From contig OX359249.1 of the NCBI GenBank assembly GCA_947179485.1, positions 47,443,415-47,507,414 of the forward strand: a stretch of 64,000 nucleotides of DNA, given 5' to 3'. The translations under genes were made by a program, and so were the position numbers. Source of the DNA: Allacma fusca (Eukaryota; Arthropoda; Collembola; Symphypleona; Sminthuridae). This document shows, in pieces, positions 27,160 through 40,166 of this stretch; the first letter of the stretch is position 1; each line of letters opens with the position of its first letter. The notes below the pieces were generated by a model that was not told where the DNA came from, did no database searches, and saw only the letters and a program-made list of their open reading frames with translations.

Positions 27160-27773
27160 TCAGTTTAATTTTAGTTCTTGTTTTGCTTTTATTTTTTCGG
27201 AACACATGTTCTCGTTTTTTTGCCCTTTTTTATGGGGAAATCCTACACTTGGTTTCTTTTGTCAGTCTAAACTTATGGGATTTTTTGAAAACTTTTAAAT
27301 GTCAATCGAACTTTGACTAACGGAGAGAGAAACCTTTCCACAAGAATCCTCAACTACAAAAAGACATAATTTTCATATTTTTTTGGGGGGATAAGTTCCC
27401 TAATACGACATGAGACCCTCTGCCCTCTGGAGTTTTTTTTTCTTCTGTCAGTATATGGCGTTCCCTTAATTTTCTGGTACTCTCTACGGTTTTTATTGTT
27501 TCTGGGTATCTTTGTAGCTTTGAGTGTGCTCAGTCCTTTAAATTTGGAACTGTTCTATGACTGAGGCTGGGAAATGGAAGGGAAGTTAAAATGAGTAGAG
27601 CACTTATTGACACATTTGTCTGGAAGAGAAGTATGCAATTTTTTTCCAGGGAAAGAGGCCCATGGTGTCGTTGTGTTCAGGATACAGCAGTGGTTTTAAT
27701 ATTTGAGGAGGCAACACGTTGTACAAGTTAAACTGTTGGCGCAATTTAGAGCTACATATATCATGTCGTCGAG

Positions 27774-27774
27774 T

Positions 27775-27809
<35 letters not shown>
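27774..27809. repeat. (GA)n microsatellite with an interruption
   Basis: GA repeat interrupted once by AAA. Confidence 0.95.
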
Positions 27810-28079
27810 GAAGAAGTCATACCCGAGAATCGGAAAGTTACTAGTCCGCACATATTGTAATTTACTTTTGTCTACAGGAGATTATCCTGTTTGGGTGTGC
27901 GTTGAACGAGTGTCATGTACTTACCTTGCCCTTGTCATCTTTCGCAGCAGTATATTGCGGTAATATTGTACGTGTCACTGCGGGATTATATGTAACATAT
28001 GTATGCATTCACATATCTCGTACTCTTGAAAGGAACCTTTCAATTTCCTGCAGTTTTCGATTCGTCTGTTAATATCCTC

Positions 28080-28081
<2 letters not shown>

Positions 28082-28123
<42 letters not shown>

Positions 28124-28187
28124 GCCCTTTTTTTCTTTCTCTCTCTCCCTGTGTTCTATGTGTGTCTCGCTCTCTCTGTCTGTCTCT
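28082..28187. repeat. (CT)n-rich polypyrimidine tract
   Basis: About 105 bases of mostly CT with GT, CGC and TTT interruptions. This is the longest degenerate pyrimidine tract in intron 1. Confidence 0.95.
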
Positions 28188-29184
28188 AGCACTGCCTCTC
28201 ACTGTCTCACTAAAAGTGTGAGGAATATTATTATTACACACCACATGAAAATTGTTGTTGTAGGATTGCTGAATACAATGACGTTCTCGGGTTGATTGTT
28301 CGGAGCAAATATGTGCTAAAATGATGACAGTAGTGTTTTTTTATCTGTGTTATACTCCTGGTGCAATAAAAAGAACGAAATGCCTTTCCTGTACAGGCAC
28401 TTAATAGATATTATTTTCATATATAGAAGCACAAGAGTAATTTCATTTTGATTGTGTTTATTACTATTCAAGAGTAATGGGAGAACAATGGAAAATTTTA
28501 GTGTTCACGAATGTGAAAGTTATATGCATCTTAAAATTATTTGTATTTAGAAATATAATAATAATTGTTCCTATAATGCTGCGGCTCTTGGATTGAATTT
28601 AATGTGGAATATGCATTCCCAATAAGAATGATATGTCAGGAATAATGATATGTGTAATTATTTATTTGAAGGATGTGACGGAGAGTAGAGTTTCATATGA
28701 GTAGACTCAAATGTAAGGGATTGTAGGGAATAAATCCTTCTGTATTTTTACACTTATTTCGGGAAATATGTGGACCCATCTGGTATGGAGGGAATTTACA
28801 GTAATTGTAACCAGCTTGTACTGGATGGGAAGAATAATAATTATTGTTGATTGGATGAAAATGTGTGGCAGTATCGACCTGTTGTGGGTATGAGGTTGAG
28901 TTGTCATGGAATGTTGAGAATATTCCAAGGACTTGTCATGAATGACTTTAGCCATAGATTTCGTAGCTCCACAGATAATTAGACTTGACGTGCTCTTGAC
29001 GTTGATTTAATATTTTTCTCAGGTAATCGACTTGATCTGGCAAACTCTCGGCATATGTTTTGTCTTCCAATATTTACTTCAAGGGAATAAGTTTAGAAGT
29101 AATTATTTGCCTTCGACAGGAGTTGACTTAGTAGGGATGACTTTGGAAGCGAGTTGGGAAAAGGGCTAGGTCGTATGGAAGGAT

Positions 29185-29193
<9 letters not shown>

Positions 29194-29226
<33 letters not shown>
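29194..29226. repeat. (GA)n microsatellite
   Basis: GA repeat flanked by short GT and GAGT runs. Confidence 0.95.
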
Positions 29227-29229
<3 letters not shown>

Positions 29230-31132
29230 GTGAGAATATACATACACAATATAGTCTTTCGTAGATGTGAATGCCTGTTTGAGTGCCTGTTACAAATACA
29301 TATGTACGTGTGCGTGCTTATGTTTTGAGGGGACAAAGAGAAGGGAAATTTCTTGATAGGAGAAGAACTCAACGCAGAAGGTTAATGCGTAACAGTAGGC
29401 TTTGACTCTATGGCATTTCCCTGAGAAAATGCTGAAAATTCAATTTTTTCAAATATGATCAACCTACAAAATGAATTTCCATCTCACTCAGTTGGCTTTG
29501 ACGAATATTGAATCTACGGATTTGTGTATGTATACGAAATACGCCTGTCTATGTATGTACATGACTACTCTTTTTTCTGTGTATAGAATCACAAATTCTA
29601 TACTGAACTCCTTACAGAAAGATATCTATAGCTGAATGATTTTGAAAATCCTGAGCTTGATATTCATTATACTGTCTCTATATACATAATTTTGTATAAA
29701 TTCAAAAATTTGTGTACTTAAGTTACGGTGTGCTATTTCTACTGATACAGGGTTGCACATTGGGATATTGTAACGGAACTTGCGGAATAAATTGCATACA
29801 AGATGTTCCGAAGCACGTATTATAATGTATGCTTGTCAGGAATTACAGTCAAGCAATATTAGTACATATTTTTTTCCTACCGTTTACTCATTTTTTCTTC
29901 TTCTTATGTTTATGCATTAAATAGTCAGTAAAAATATGCTCCTTGGAGTAGTTCAACAGGAGCAGACACATCTGTTGGGTAGGGAACATATGGAATGGGG
30001 GAATTTGTCTCCACCTTGTTCGCACTATTCCCTTCTCCCTTACTAAGATTTTTTAATATATATACATATAATTATGTATACTAATTATACTAGGATGTAT
30101 CCATGCATCCATTATAGAAGAGTTGGCTCTTTAAAAAAAAAATATTTTATTACAAACAACAGCACAGGATAAAATTGTTGACACGTCTTACTGTAAATTT
30201 CCTTCCCCGTTTCACCTATGTATGTATGTATATGTATTTCCGTTACCCCGTAAAATTAAAAATATAACCAGGGCTTCTCTCCTTTTTCTGAAGCAAAGCC
30301 TCTGGATACGTTGGAATCCCATAGGTATTTGCAGAATTTTTCTTCTTAAAATGATTCATCTGTGATGACTTTTAGTCCGCATCGACCTAAAGTTCACAGA
30401 ATTAAGCCATTCGGACATTGAAGTACCTGTAAATTGAAACTTTTTATTATTTTACTCATGTCGGCTTAGATCTACCAAAGACTTGTATGAAATGTTTTTT
30501 TTTCTGAGATTTTTTAAAATAATTTATTTGGGTTTTTGATCTACCGCACTCTATACTGCGTGACTGGGAGTGAGGCGTAAACAAGTGAGTATCTAATCTT
30601 ATGATCTGTGACTCATCAGCATCACCTTGTAGTCACACTGACCAGTAATTACTTGAAGAGATGGTTTTAACTTCAAGATGAGGGATTTGTTTTTTTTTGT
30701 GTGTGAGTTTTTTTTTGTGTCTTACTATTATTTTTTGAAATGATTGTTTTTGCGATATCCCAGTCCCTGGAATTCGTTCTGCTACTAATTCGTAAATGTG
30801 AAGTTAATTGGTAGTTAGCTCACTCATTGTCAGTGAGTTCTCTACGGTCCCTAAGGTTGAGCATTAGTCAGGAGGAGAGAGGGGGTCACACATGTTAAGG
30901 ATGGTCCGGAAAAAAGGGTTAAGTGGAGATATTTAAAAAAGAGTGAAAAGACTCCCTACCTTCAACTCCGAGTGAATGAGGATGGGAGGAAAAGTAAATT
31001 GACCGAAACTCAACACGTCTTCTTCAGGTTTTAGTCCTGTTTGGCAACATTGTGATGGAATTCCAAGAAAATCCATAAATTACAGGATAGCTTTTACGAT
31101 TATTCCATCACATGTTTATAGTTATACATCCA

Positions 31133-31157
31133 CTCTCTCTCTCTCTCTCTCTCTCTC
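31133..31157. repeat. (CT)n microsatellite
   Basis: First of the crowded same-oriented CT tracts in the second half of intron 1. Confidence 0.95.
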
Positions 31158-31586
31158 CTGTATATGGGCAGATATTCATATGTACTGTCAGGATGCACTT
31201 ATCTGTATATGTATTGAGAAGGGACCATACTGTACATACTCTTGTGTCTATATAAACTCCAATGGAAATTCCATCTCATTGATTTATGCGTGGGAGACTG
31301 TTTTCAGGGCAAACTTTGGGTTTCTATATCCGGGCAAGCACTTTTATACATAAGGACATATCTCCACATTTATATTTACATACTCGGGATACGGACTAGG
31401 AACACTTTTGATGTGTACCATCATCATCTTCTTTTTCTACCCATCTAGCAATTTCTGCCCCTGGTTATGTTCCCCTGTATCTATATACTTACCTATTTAG
31501 AGAGCTATGCATATGAACATAAAATTTGAAAGGAAACTTTTGTTATATAAGTTTAGAGGAGTTCAAATTCGACACTGAGAGTATCT

Positions 31587-31587
<1 letters not shown>

Positions 31588-31643
<56 letters not shown>
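31588..31643. repeat. (CT)n microsatellite
   Basis: About 56 bases of pure CT. Confidence 0.97.
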
Positions 31644-31644
<1 letters not shown>

Positions 31645-32453
31645 ATCTCTATGTAAAGTGAACAGACGGAGGGAACCCTGTCGTTGGTAGAATTGCACTG
31701 CACAATCTAATTTTATGCAGGAAAAGTTGTTTCTTAACTTGGATTTTATTATTATGGTCTTCTATTTCTAGTTGATACTCTTAAAGATTTTAATAATCTT
31801 TTCAATAAAGATCCCAAGGAGTTTTATGACATTTGATAAAATCCATCTATTCAAAATTACTTGAGATTTAATACAAATGTGACAGCATCCGAGCCCTGAG
31901 CCTCATCTCAAATGAAATTTACATGAGCATAACATATATTCTCTCTATATATATAAGTACACAGATATCTATATTACTAACGTGTCATAATGAAATGTAT
32001 TGAAAGGACTGGCTCCATATGAAATTCTTAACTGTTAGTCCGTTTGAAGAATTTAATAGCATTTTCTCCCAATTGGTTGCTGTTGTCAGTTTGGAAGCTA
32101 TCAATTCCATTTGATTGTATGTTTATATTAATAATACATGGATGTATGTATGTATATATATATATAGATATCTATGCATGTATGTATGACTTAGGTCCTC
32201 TATAGATCCACTGGGTTTGAGTGATAGTTTTTGAATGATTTTGGAAATGTGTTTTGAATTCCTTGTAAATGGATAATAAAATGGTGGAAAGGGATCGAAT
32301 GGGTAAAAGGCTTCAAAAGTGTTTTATAGCTTACAATGATCTAATGATGTATCCTTATAAGGATTCCCTGGGATATGAAACTAGTTTATAACTCTTTGGT
32401 TCATGTTTAATTTCAATTTAAGGTCTCATATTGACAGGGTTGCTGCCAGCAAG

Positions 32454-32456
<3 letters not shown>

Positions 32457-32491
<35 letters not shown>
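32457..32491. repeat. (CT)n microsatellite
   Basis: Pure CT repeat, followed about 30 bases later by a C-rich pyrimidine run. Confidence 0.96.
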
Positions 32492-32495
<4 letters not shown>

Positions 32496-33331
32496 TAAAG
32501 GAATCTTCTCACTCTCTTCCCCCTCCCTCACCCCCCTCCCTGCTCTTCCTCAGCTCTTTTCTGTTGCGAATACACTTATATTTATATACCTATAAGTATA
32601 GCTACATAATTACATGTGGTCATCGTATTCAGGCAGGGGGAAATAAACACGAGGGGAATGTCGTTATGTAATTATTACCCCAACACACTGCATGTACACA
32701 TTTTTCATTACTCATTGTTGTTGATACATGTAACCATGTAAGTTGATATGTCTGATGCATTGTGGGTCTCTGTTCACTTATACATATATACTTACTATTG
32801 TATGTCCTTACCTATACTACACTATTTTATGTGTGTACAGGGGAAGGCTGGAAGTGCGGATATAATTTTTTTCATTTGGAAAAATAATGAATATGATATT
32901 ATATTATGCAGACAGAGGCCTATGGGTATCTGTGGGTATTAGCGGAATATGTACATAGTACCCTGCATACCTGAGTGGATGCTTGCTTGTTAGTATTATT
33001 ACTCATCCTTTTGTATGCCTGGGTTCCCGATGGGCGTGACTTGTTTAATCCTTCCACATTTAATACCCTTTTATCTGAACGTGCAGAGAGAAACGAGTTT
33101 TGTTTGTATTTTATTTCAAGACATCAACCACACTCTGAATGAGAATCTGTGCCAGGATCATTTCCCTCTCTCCTGTATTAAACACAACTGCCCTCGCATA
33201 TACAGATGCCTCTATGAGCTTACTATCCCAGGCGACTACTCCGAGTCATGGAAGGGAGGAAATAAATAATCATGCAATTATTCAAATCCGAAGGAATATT
33301 TTGTTTTTTTTTAATTGTCCCTCCCCTCGGC

Positions 33332-33373
<42 letters not shown>
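33332..33373. repeat. (CT)n microsatellite
   Basis: Pure CT repeat. Confidence 0.96.
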
Positions 33374-33376
<3 letters not shown>

Positions 33377-34050
33377 ACACACAGTTAGTTGTCTCATCCA
33401 AAAGTCCCTGCTCTTTCCATTGGGGGAATCTGTAATAATAATTATTACATAATTATTATTATTTCTCTCCATATGGAAAAAAGTTTTCGCAATATGACAA
33501 AAGTGTCCGCTTTTGTCCCTTTTGCCCGTTACTCAATCTGGAAATCATTTAGCGGATTCTCTACTCCCTACTCCAGTCAGAGTCAAGCCCTGGGGTTGAT
33601 GTCGTGTTTTCAAGTTCATGAGCAGGAACAATAGAACCATGTGTATGTACATATATGGTTCGTGTGTGTAGGCACTCTAATGAGTCTATGGTTGGACGGG
33701 GAGCTTAGGAGCTTGTAGGGATAGGTACATACATATCTATGTATGTACATACAAGCGTATGTAGGTGTAGGTAGCGTTATGGCTGAGAGTTGGATCTTGA
33801 TAAGGTTCTCTTGATAATTTCCACAATTTCCCTCATTACTTTCCCGTTTAATAGCTGATTACTGCCGGAGGAATTATATTTTAGATATGGTAGGTGAGCA
33901 TTTCTGCCCACTGCACGACGTTCCCATTTTTTTATGAAGATGCTTTTTTTGTCCAATACTCTTGTATGACTTGCAAGATAGGGAATGGGATGAATTTTGC
34001 CCATTAGGTACGTATATGTAAGATTAATAAAAATGATTATTGTTTTCTCT

Positions 34051-34054
34051 AGAG

Positions 34055-34086
<32 letters not shown>
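34051..34086. repeat. (GA)n microsatellite with CAGA units
   Basis: GA repeat with three ACAG units inside; the only GA-oriented tract within the CT cluster. Confidence 0.95.
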
Positions 34087-34952
34087 CAAAATTCCTGAGG
34101 GATTGAAACATTTTGTCACATGATAGACATGTACCCCAGTCATTGAGTGGGGAGATGGGTATTTGTAATGATGGAGGATGGGAATGAATCACTGGACAAA
34201 GTAGTGAGTATGATGAGTAAGAAAAAAATGATTCCAGTTAATTATAATGTCTAATGGTTTCAAGAATAATTATCCTGACTACTGAATGGAGTCAGTTTCG
34301 AGGGAGGACGGAAGATTTCCAAGAACCTCAAGAATATCTAATGTGCTCAAAGGACGTCGCACAATAATAATTTCCCCTCACTTTGGTCACGCTTTTTTAA
34401 ACCAGGATTTTACATTGGAATGGATTCAAGTTACTCATGTACTGAAGTATCTACATATGATTACATATTATGTGTGTTTGTGTGTGTGTGCATACATGAG
34501 ATGGTATTGAGATCCAAGGTTAAATTCTTGGACAAGAAACATCAGCAGAGACCTGTTTTTTGCTCAAAAATTGAGCCAAAGGAATAAAAAGTGGAGATGG
34601 AAGGAATGCATTGGAGTGGTGTGGTTTGTGCCAAGTGATTATTTGGAATTACTTAAGCTCCAAAGTGATCATTTCCTCTGGGGAGAATGTGCAGTATTTG
34701 GGTTGATTAATATTAATAGTGTGACTTGCTCCTCGCAACAATGACTATAGGTAGATACTACGTGTGGAGGGGCTTGGAGAAATATAGCATAGCTATAATT
34801 TTTATATAAGCATTAAAGGTCGTAATAAAAATTTAGCAAGTTAGTAAATTTTAGTATTTAAAGCAAACACAAATATATATCTGATATTTACATATCAAGG
34901 TATATGATACGATAGGGGATAAAACCTTGGTGGTTGGATTAAGTATAGTTGG

Positions 34953-34954
<2 letters not shown>

Positions 34955-34991
<37 letters not shown>
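34955..34991. repeat. (CT)n microsatellite
   Basis: Pure CT repeat. Confidence 0.96.
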
Positions 34992-34993
<2 letters not shown>

Positions 34994-35647
34994 TGTGAAA
35001 ATCTTTCATAAACCTCCATAAGTAAATATTGTATTATTACAATATGGAGGAGAGACTCTTTTGTGGAATATTGCCGTCGACATGTAACTCATGCTGTTCT
35101 CAAGCTGTTAAGTAGGAAAATGGAAAATCCTCATGGAAGGTTTAAATCCTTGAAGGCCATGGCATGTGCCCTCGAGTCATAATTTTTGCAAGCAATTTTT
35201 TTTATTTTCGTCCCCGTAGCGGCACGTATACTTTCAATTAGAAATAACAATTTGATTGTTAGAAGAATACGTTTTTTTTAATTGTATCACTCTACCATGG
35301 TGTAGTAGTAGTCAGGGATGGAGGCAGTTATTTAGCCAATTCATTGAGTATCATCCCTAATCATCATCCTTGTTTCAATCTCATCCTATATAATGTCTGA
35401 ATATCAGCCATATTGTATTTTTTCTATGGATGCTCAGGGGAATGCATATGTGCCAATTAATTACGTTTCGTGTGGCTGATGTGACAGGGAATTAAAAAAA
35501 TATATACGGCTGTAAATACAAGCAGTTAGGTACACCTTCAACTGGTTTCACAATAACCTGTCTCTGTGAAACCATTTTTGGAAGGCATGCGTAGAGATTC
35601 ACTTGTATTAACTCACTTCTAATAATTATTAATAACTTTTATTTCTT

Positions 35648-35666
35648 TCTCTCTCTCTCTCTCTCT
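35648..35666. repeat. (CT)n microsatellite
   Basis: Short CT repeat leading into a T run. Confidence 0.93.
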
Positions 35667-35820
35667 TTTTTTTGTTTGTTTGAAGATTCCTCTTGAAGAT
35701 TCTTCACATATTTTTTTTTCTGTCAACATCAAAATGTAGATATGCGTGTACAAAACTCCCTGTACTGTACTGTATGCCAGTGCCTGTTCCGCTGCTTGTA
35801 TTTAACTTCCATAATTTGTT

Positions 35821-35872
35821 ACGTACATACATACATACGTACGTACGTACATACATATGCATATGTACGTGC
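35821..35872. repeat. (ACAT/ACGT)n palindromic microsatellite
   Basis: TACATACATACGTACGTACG-type units running into ATGCATATGTACGT. It is nearly self-complementary and could extrude as a hairpin. Confidence 0.9.
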
Positions 35873-35956
35873 ATTAACTGGTGTTAGCAGATAGGCGGAA
35901 TAGCTGGCACTCACTGATAAAAATGCAACTCTATTGTAATCATGTTTAAAAGTATG

Positions 35957-35979
35957 TCTCTCTCTCTCTCTCTCTCTCT
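35957..35979. repeat. (CT)n microsatellite
   Basis: Short CT repeat. Confidence 0.94.
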
Positions 35980-36315
35980 GTAAGAATGTACTTGTACTTT
36001 ACTATGCTATAAACTTCTATTCTTCTTCTTTTTGAGAACACTGCCCTGTGCAAGGTTTTGTATTATATGATGCGTGTGTAAGGATCTATGTATGTACATT
36101 ATCATATATGTACTGTACATGTTAATGTATATTCTTGATAAACCAAAGCTTCATCCAAGCTAAGATATTTTTTTCCTTTAAATTTAAATCCAGTTTGACT
36201 TCAAAGAAAGTCATAACAAAATGGAGTGAAATTGTTCTTTGAATCATCTTGAAACAGTTTCCTTCCAACCACCATTTTAGGTATTTATAATGTTATGATG
36301 ATAGAAAATGTCTTA

Positions 36316-36346
36316 TCTCTCTCTCTCTCTCTCTCTCTCTCCCTCT
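36316..36346. repeat. (CT)n microsatellite
   Basis: CT repeat about 75 bases upstream of a GT repeat. Confidence 0.95.
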
Positions 36347-36416
36347 GTAAACTTTTGAATATTTCTGCCCTTCTCTTTGACGCTTTACTTTGTGAGGATG
36401 TTTGTATGTTTTTGAT

Positions 36417-36418
<2 letters not shown>

Positions 36419-36452
<34 letters not shown>
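36419..36452. repeat. (GT)n microsatellite
   Basis: Pure GT repeat. Confidence 0.96.
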
Positions 36453-36453
<1 letters not shown>

Positions 36454-37546
36454 ATGTGTATGAGTGTCTGTGTTTGCATGGAAATTCATGAGAATTGCAA
36501 TTATTGTGGTTATAAATAGGGACAGGAAATATTTGAGGTTATCTTGACTTGTGCTGACAATGTTGCCAAATCCCAGTGCCCCAAAGGACTCAAAGCATGC
36601 TCTTCCTGTGAAGACAAGTCGCAAATTAATTAGGATTCTTTTAGCACATATGTGATGTGAATGAGTGAGTTGAGTGAGTGAGTTAGGGAGAGAGAGAGAA
36701 TAGAGGAAAAATGTTATTCCCCCAATTGTCCTAAAGATTTTGATACCTTGAGAGAACAAGTTGTGGCAGTAAGAAAACCATTACCGCTCTTGACGAATCC
36801 AATTTTCGATTTCACTTTGCAGCTGATAATGATTTATTCTCCTCTCAATAACGACGTAAGAGATTGGGAATGGTAGATCCTTATTTTTTTTAATATGTAA
36901 AAATGTTCTGGCATGCTGCGAATACTAAATGGCGTATTAAAAACAGGAATGCGGAAAAATTGGGAAATTGTTCGCGATTTTCCTCCACCCTTCCAAATTC
37001 TGCTTCGACCTCTTCAAGTAGAACTGATTTTTTTTTTTTAATTTGACTCCATCCTATAATCCATGATAATTATTATTGATCAAATTACAAATCGCAGTCA
37101 GGGTAAAATAAAAGCTTGAGATTATCAAGGTGGATATTTCTCAAGCTTATTATGTATCTACATACAGGCTTACCTCATTGCTGTGTATTATTTGAAAATA
37201 AAAATGAAATAATTGTGTGTGATGGAATGTAGGACTGTAATTTGGACACTCTCAGGTTCCCAATGTAATGTAATTTATGATGTTGTCTCTATCTACATAT
37301 ATGTAGGTATATTCTATATGATTCCTCACTAATTTCTATGGAATAGTCGTGAGAAAAATTGTCGCATTTTGTAAGTTCCTTGAAAATGGTTGAAGTTATT
37401 GTGTACTCCTCTTAAAACTAAGGGTAGTGAAGAAGTTAGGACCTATAGTGGCTGATCAAATAAGTTGATAAAGATAATGCGACTATACAGAAAGATTTAA
37501 TGATTGTGTAACTTTATGCTAGGGGCAATAATAATTATTATTAGAA

Positions 37547-37601
37547 GGACTGGAGAGAGATGAGGGACGGACTGGAAAGAGTAATGGAGAGAGATGAGGG
37601 A
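37547..37601 (+). repeat. Imperfect tandem duplication
   Basis: A 21-base unit beginning GGACTGG and ending GATGAGGGA (37547-37567) recurs at 37569-37601 with about 12 extra bases inserted after GGACTGG. Confidence 0.65.
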
Positions 37602-37751
37602 GAAAACTTCAGTGGGTTTTATTGTTATTAAAACTGCCATTTCCAGTTTCCCAATTTTCCATGCTTATAATGCATATGTGTATTTTATACATATTAAAAT
37701 ATATATATAGTCAAGATCTAGCCTACAGGCATACCTTCTTTGCTCTGTAAA

Positions 37752-37753
<2 letters not shown>

Positions 37754-37812
<59 letters not shown>
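37754..37812. repeat. (CT)n microsatellite
   Basis: About 58 bases of pure CT, the longest perfect CT tract in the window; last of the crowded set. Confidence 0.97.
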
Positions 37813-37816
<4 letters not shown>

Positions 37817-38553
37817 GCTCTCTCACAGTATACCTATGCATTTGTTTGGTTTTGAAACTAATACTTATAAATGGTTGACTGACTACGAGCTTTAGGGGTT
37901 CGTTCATAAATTACCTTTTGATCCTCCTTTTTTTTGTGAGGAGAAGCATTTTTTCCTCGACTAGGTCTTCCATAGGAATCCCTGTAACTCTGTATATGTA
38001 TATAGATAGATATTGTATGTGTATAGTACTGGGGAATGGGATTTTACATTGTGGGGGAAGGGGAAGCGAAAAGTTATTTGTCCTCTACTACTTTTACTCA
38101 TATTCAGCCTTGATTGTGTTTTCAAATGTCACGATTTTGCTACTGCATGCTTCCTCCATGTTTAGTACTCCTCAAATCTGAGTCTTAAGTATTTTTTTTA
38201 TATCCAGGAAAATTCCTAACTATTCTATGCTAAATTATTTTTTTCCCCTTGAAAGGAGCGACACTCACTTCAATAACAGAGTATATTAATAGATAATAAT
38301 AAGTATGTATCTTTATATGTATTTTTAATAAATGCGTATCAAGAAATCAATAGTGAAGAACGTAATTTAAGATGACTAATTGTAAGTATCAATTTCCCTT
38401 AAGCACTAATAATTATCATTGTAAGTCCCTCTTACAGTCTTTTTAATGATGTATTTTTTCTAAAAAAAATTATATGGGCATGTGTTAGTCATTCACCAAT
38501 CAATTTCCAAATGAAATCATTTAAATCGTAGAGGAACGTAATCCTACTACCTA

Positions 38554-38580
38554 GTATGTATGTATGTATGTATGTATATG
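38554..38580. repeat. (GTAT)n microsatellite
   Basis: GTAT units. Confidence 0.92.
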
Positions 38581-40145
38581 CATGTATTTTTCCCTGGCCT
38601 ACCCTTCAGCTTGAGACAGTGAAAATGCTCTGTAAATGCTATAATTATTATTACTTTTGATAGGGAAGGACAATTTATGGTTTGTGTAACTTTAAACTCT
38701 ACATTGTATGTAATTATATATGTGCATATAGGATTATATCTGTATATAGGAAATTGCAGATCCCATATTATATGTGATAATAAAGGAAAATGTGTAATGG
38801 CAATAATAACCCTAACATTGGAACCATGATGTCCAATCTGGGGAAAAACTCCAGGGCTTCCCTACCTACCCCTACGACTCTTATATACATATATGCACAT
38901 GGACTTGTATAGAGATGGAAATATTACGTTAAAAAGTTTCCCTCAAATTCTTACCACCGACCTTTCAGCTCTGAACATTTGAGTCCCCGACCCTCCCGGC
39001 TGGAGGCATGGATTGAAACTTTAGGGAAAAATGTTTTTTTTTTCAACTTACAGGGACGGGATATTTTTTTTTTGCAGATCACGTCCACGTCCTGTGTAAA
39101 TTTTTAACAGGGCATGGTTTGTTTATTTCTGGGTATTCTCTTTGCATATATACTGTGGCTACACTTGAGCATGTTGACTATGAGATGTGTGAGTGTTATA
39201 GCGAGATATTTATCTCTGAGTACAGTGCATTGTGTGGATCGAACTAAGAGCTACATAAGTATCTATTCCTATATATGCGGAAAGTTATGATGGGATAGTT
39301 TACTCTTTTTTCTTTTTTTTTTTGAGGAGGGTTCTATTCTCTGGCAGCAGTCTTTGAGTCCGGCTCTCTCATGCAATACGATACGATGATTTAGCTAGGA
39401 AGCACGTTGTAGATTTTATTTATTTACTTCCATTTTGGTTTTCTCGTCGATTTCAAGGGAAATTGAAGAACTGTTTTGATAGAATTATTAGAATTTGTAA
39501 CTGTATGTATGTGTGACGGGTTTGGTATGGAAGTCAAGGAACTGTTGCTACTTCCATGGTATTGCGATATAATTTTGGTTGAAAGGGTGTGAGATGTAAA
39601 GTTTGAATGGATTCTTCTGTTCTCAGGAGAGAATATAACGGAAGGAGCTAATTTCCTCATGGCTGGCCAGATTATGGGAAGTAAAGCTTGAAAATTTAAA
39701 GTTTTACTAAAGTAATTTAATACTGTTGTGGAAAAGGCTGGAGATGAGAAGAGTGAAGTAGAGCTTTTATTCAAATGAAAACTCTTACCCTTCTGTTCCT
39801 GGCGGAATTATTGATGACACAGATGGGGGGAGGAGGGAAGGAGAGGAGAAGGATGACTTTCATTCTCTTTCATTCCATTTTATTTCCTCTAACGACCATC
39901 TTCCCTCTCGTAATTCTCGTCTCGAAAAATATATACCTATATATATATATTTAAAGGTTGCAATTTTAATTCGACACAGAGCTTGCTCCTGTGACTTATG
40001 AAGATGCCTCTGGGCATATCTATAATAATTATTTATACAAGGTGTGCACTGTTGTGCAGGACGGGTCATAATTAAAAAATGTAAGGAAAGTTGTGGAGAT
40101 AAAAATTCGAAAGTATTTTCTAAGAACGTTACGATATATAGACTA

Positions 40146-40166
40146 AATAATAATAATAATAATAAT
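40146..40166. repeat. (AAT)n microsatellite
   Basis: Seven AAT units; the Asn run in an overlapping frame is an artefact. Confidence 0.93.
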
